NCBI GenBank assembly: GCA_029204225.1
Contig: CM055107.1
Location: 4,289,079-4,353,078 of the forward strand
Direction: 5' to 3'
Source of the DNA: Diphasiastrum complanatum
Lineage: Eukaryota; Streptophyta; Lycopodiopsida; Lycopodiales; Lycopodiaceae
Length of the DNA: 64,000 bases
Both the position numbers and the translations under genes were made by a program. The notes under the pieces were generated by a model. It did not search any database and was not told where the DNA came from. It worked only from the letters and a program-made list of their open reading frames with translations. Within the stretch, counting starts at the first letter, position 1. Every line of letters starts with the position of its first letter. Shown here piece after piece: positions 61,234 through 64,000 of this stretch.

Positions 61234-61890
61234 ATGTCTCTGTCTTACGGTGCAACTGGATCAATGAGTGTAATTTCTTACAAGAGCCAATTACCTCAAA
61301 ATGAATGGCATCCGAACCAATATCAACAGCCTATTGGAAATAATGTCGATCATATTATCCATGATCCTTGTCAATGGGTATTACATGAGTTTGAGTTTTA
61401 TAATCGACAGTCACTTGAGTATCGAAATGCTATGGACTTCAATGAACATATGGATGTTATGTTAAAAATGCAGGAAAGACTAGAGTCAAAGAAAAATTTC
61501 AATAACAAAATCTACTTGCGGAACTTCAGTGGCGATGCGAACACCATTGATGTGAGAGAATGGTTGTACCAGTTGGACAATTACTTCCAAAGGTTTTCAA
61601 GTTCTGATGAAGCTAAAGTTGCTTATGCTTCTCTTCATTTGAAGGTCTAGCATATGTTTGGTGGCAAAGAGTTTTACCAGTTTCACAATCACGACCGGCA
61701 ACTTACAATTGGATCCAATTTGAGCAGCTGTGTACCAAAGTTTTCTCGAATTCCTTTCAAGAGACGATGTTTTTTCAACGTCAATGTTCATCTTATCAAA
61801 CTAATTCTATCCAAGACTACAATATTGCATTGCAGAAAAATCCTACATCACAATCTATTGATACTTGCCGAAGTAGTAATGTTCTCTTGG
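61234..61890 (+). pseudogene. Ty3/gypsy gag capsid fragment
   Basis: 138 open codons include MDVMLKMQERLESK and the capsid start YLRNFSGDANTIDVREWLYQ, LDNYFQRFSSSDEAKVAYAS. A one-base loss near 61645 shifts the frame. The next frame continues GLAYVWWQRVLPVSQSRPAT, NWIQFEQLCTKVFSNSFQET and SIQDYNIALQKNP, with the usual W-W/F-x-L-x-x-x-F pattern. The family differs from the gag at 3752. It is cut near 61890 by gag on the opposite strand. Confidence 0.8.
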
Positions 61891-62585
61891 ACCAAGGGTT
61901 GTTTTGGATAATTTTTGAAACTGTGTTTTCTAACACAGTCGAGGCACTCAGCATGGTACTTGGTCTTGACAAGACAATCAACCATGAAATGGCCGATTTC
62001 ACCACAAATAAGACATTTGTTGTTCATTGGCCCTTGCGTAATGGCATAGCCATCTTGTATGGCTAGTGGTTTTGGATTTTCTAGGGGGTATTCATTATAA
62101 TGCGAGGAATGTCTAAATTGTGACGGTTGTTCTTCAAATCGTTGGATGCATGTGCTTGGATATGCTGATATGAAGAACAAGCATCAGCAGGATGCGTAGC
62201 CTAGCAGTGTGGGCACCAGATGGATTTTTGTCTATTAGATACCTGGGTAGTGTGTGGTTGACGAGGCATACTACGTTGGATAGACTTCAGAGTAGTTTGA
62301 AACTCATTTGTGACTTTTTCAAATTGTAGTTAGTGTTGTTGATTAAGCAACTCCATCTGTTGTTTCCAAAGCTGATCTCTGATATCCTCGATCAACTTCA
62401 ACTCATGGATTGCACGATGTGATTTTCGTTCCCTAGGTTCGTCAACATCGGATCTTTCATCTTCCTCTTGGATGGCATCAAACATAGGTAGCTTTAGGCT
62501 TGTATATTCGTCATTGGATTTAAGCTCGCGTCTAGTCCATCGTGAAAGTCCAACTAAAAAGCCAGATGATGAGCATCTATTCGAT
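61891..62585 (-). pseudogene. Ty3/gypsy gag fragment, same family as 3752-5040
   Basis: On the minus strand it matches 4305-4990: MLIIWLFSWTFTMD-like start, RRELKSNDEYTSLKLPMFDA, EEDERSDVDE, RDQLWKQQMELLNQQH and then EYPLENPKPLAIQDGYAITQ, CLICGEIGHFMVDC and CLDCVRKHSFKN. Several stops break it. It lies head to head with the plus-strand gag. Confidence 0.83.
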
Positions 62586-63232
62586 GGGCTGTTCTTGAAT
62601 ATTAGGTGCTCTGTTAGCTGCTTGATAGGAACAGCTGTTCTTCAGGTGTCTACTTCCTAAGTTTGATCAAGAACGTGGATGCCAAAAATCAAGAATGCCC
62701 TGTTGTGAGTTTGATCACAAACAAGGACCTCTGTTGTGTATGCTTGCGTAGTTTGTGCAGTTTGTGTTGTAGTTTTGAATGGTCATGTGTGTGTTGTGTA
62801 TGTTGACTATTATGAGCAGGATTTATGAAAGACCATTCCAAACTGATTGTGGTTCATAGTTAGAAAGATTGTGGATAGGTGTTGATGCAAACTATGAATG
62901 AGGACAGGTCTGGAAAATCTCAGAACTATGTGAAGATTTATATAATGTGTGCAAGGATCTGAGCAATGGCTTTGTTGCAGCTACAGTGATCATTGGTGTG
63001 AAGAGTATGTGGGTGAGATCAAGCGGCAATTGCACCAAATGTTTACAGATTCTTGTTTTAGAATATGTTTACTAGTGCCTTTGTTGCTTACTTCTTGTGA
63101 CAACATCTTGTTTACAGATTATTTCTTTATTCTACTTGTCAACAAAGGTTGTGGGCACTTCTTGAAATTATCTTTCTTAGTTCAATGCTAAAACCAGGTA
63201 GAAAAAGATTGATCAATTGTTGTAGTAACAAT
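62586..63232. other. Unassigned non-coding stretch
   Basis: No recognised feature beyond TGTGTTGTGTATG-like short repeats near 62735-62810. Confidence 0.3.
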
Positions 63233-63887
63233 TGTGAAAATTGTCAACATTTCCTAGCTAGTTTGAGGCCTAAATTGGCTAAAATTGTAAATAGTTTTGG
63301 TTCTGGAGTTTCACACGTGTGAACCAGGCCACAATGTTTTTATTTACTGTATTTTTTCAGTATGATGAAGTGTCAAACTTCATACCCTTCAAAATGAGAC
63401 CATTTTGATGTATTTTGGTCATATAAGCCATTTTTAGCTATTTTTCCTATATAGGGAATATCTAGGGTCAAGTACCTTCTAGAGAGAGGAGAGAGAGTCA
63501 TCTTTCTCATCCATAAATAGTAGGGAAGTCGTGGAGAACAGGTTGGAGAAACCTTTTGTATGCTTCATTGAGATCAATAGATCATTGTCATTGTTTCTTC
63601 CTCCATTGAGAGCATTGTTGTGTGTATTGTCTTCAAGCTATTGTGTATGATCTTAGGTGCTTTCCAAAAGTGGTAGGCTGATGTATTATGGACTGTATAA
63701 TGCTATTTTGGGCCGCACTTGATGTTTATGGAAGTTTCCATTTGTGATAAATGCTTTTTGATCAAGTTCTTTGCATTCTAGGTAGCATAGAATGTGTTGC
63801 CAATTCCTAGCTTATGTAGTTTGGAGTGCAAGCATTCAAGCCAATGATCTTGGAGTTTAGATCCACTTAGGATCTGTATTTTTCACA
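63233..63887 (+). mobile_element. 5' LTR of a copia element that leaves the window
   Basis: 655 bp with inverted termini TGTGAAAA (63233-63240) and TTTTTCACA (ending 63887). It has a TATA-like CCTATATAGGG near 63447 and a primer-binding site directly after. Internal sequence begins at 63888 and runs past 64000, so coding capacity is unknown. Confidence 0.82.
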
Positions 63888-63899
63888 TGGTATCAGAGC
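63888..63899 (+). other. Copia primer-binding site
   Basis: TGGTATCAGAGC immediately after the LTR, complementary to initiator tRNA-Met. Confidence 0.92.
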
Positions 63900-64000
63900 T
63901 GGTTGGCTTCTATTTACAGTAAGTATTCCATTTTTGGTGATATTTGGATGTTTGATCAAGTTCTAGCATGATTTTGCATTGCTTTGTTGATCAAATCTTA

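Overview
The window looks like nuclear DNA of a seed plant with a large, repeat-rich genome. It holds one intron-containing circadian-clock gene in tens of kilobases of decayed retrotransposons. A gymnosperm would fit the element density, the 5.5-kb intron and the long LHY/CCA1-type protein, but the sequence alone does not prove this. No intact transposon polyprotein was found. Almost every element is broken by stops, frameshifts, deletions or nested insertions.

Layout: 1-6.3 kb holds a Ty3/gypsy-type polypurine tract and LTR, a tandem array built on TCGACCGA, two strong hairpins and a broken gag. 6.3-15.4 kb is mostly non-coding. It has a (GA)72 tract, gag remnants on the minus strand, a degenerate array, a 116-bp duplication, a tRNA-like retroposon with target-site duplications (TSDs) and a cluster of palindromes. 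15.4-24.6 kb (minus strand) is the gene: six coding exons for a 910-residue LHY/CCA1-like MYB factor. Its third intron carries an antisense Ty1/copia element flanked by the TSD GCAGA. 24.6-27.4 kb is the 5' flank, with repeated GATA boxes, an evening-element core and a G-box.

27.5-28.3 kb is a non-autonomous hAT-like DNA transposon with an 8-bp TSD. 30.2-38.4 kb is a chromodomain Ty3/gypsy element whose middle is replaced by a truncated Ty1/copia element. 38.4-48.8 kb contains copia pieces on both strands, a gypsy integrase on the minus strand and an unidentified minus-strand reading frame. 48.8-56.4 kb is non-coding: paired 673-bp repeats enclose a GGATGCA array and 2 kb of strongly strand-asymmetric A-rich DNA. 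56.5-60.1 kb is a copia integrase split by a precise solo LTR and abutted by a second copia tail on the minus strand. 60.2-62.6 kb holds a captured SMC3 coiled-coil fragment and two gag remnants joined head to head. 63.2-64 kb is the 5' LTR and primer-binding site of a copia element that runs off the window.

The only gene I judge likely to be functional is the LHY/CCA1 homologue. The remaining coding-like sequence is retrotransposon or captured-gene debris. Main uncertainties are the 5' end and UTR exons of the clock gene, LTR boundaries where one terminus is missing, and the several stretches stated to be unassigned.
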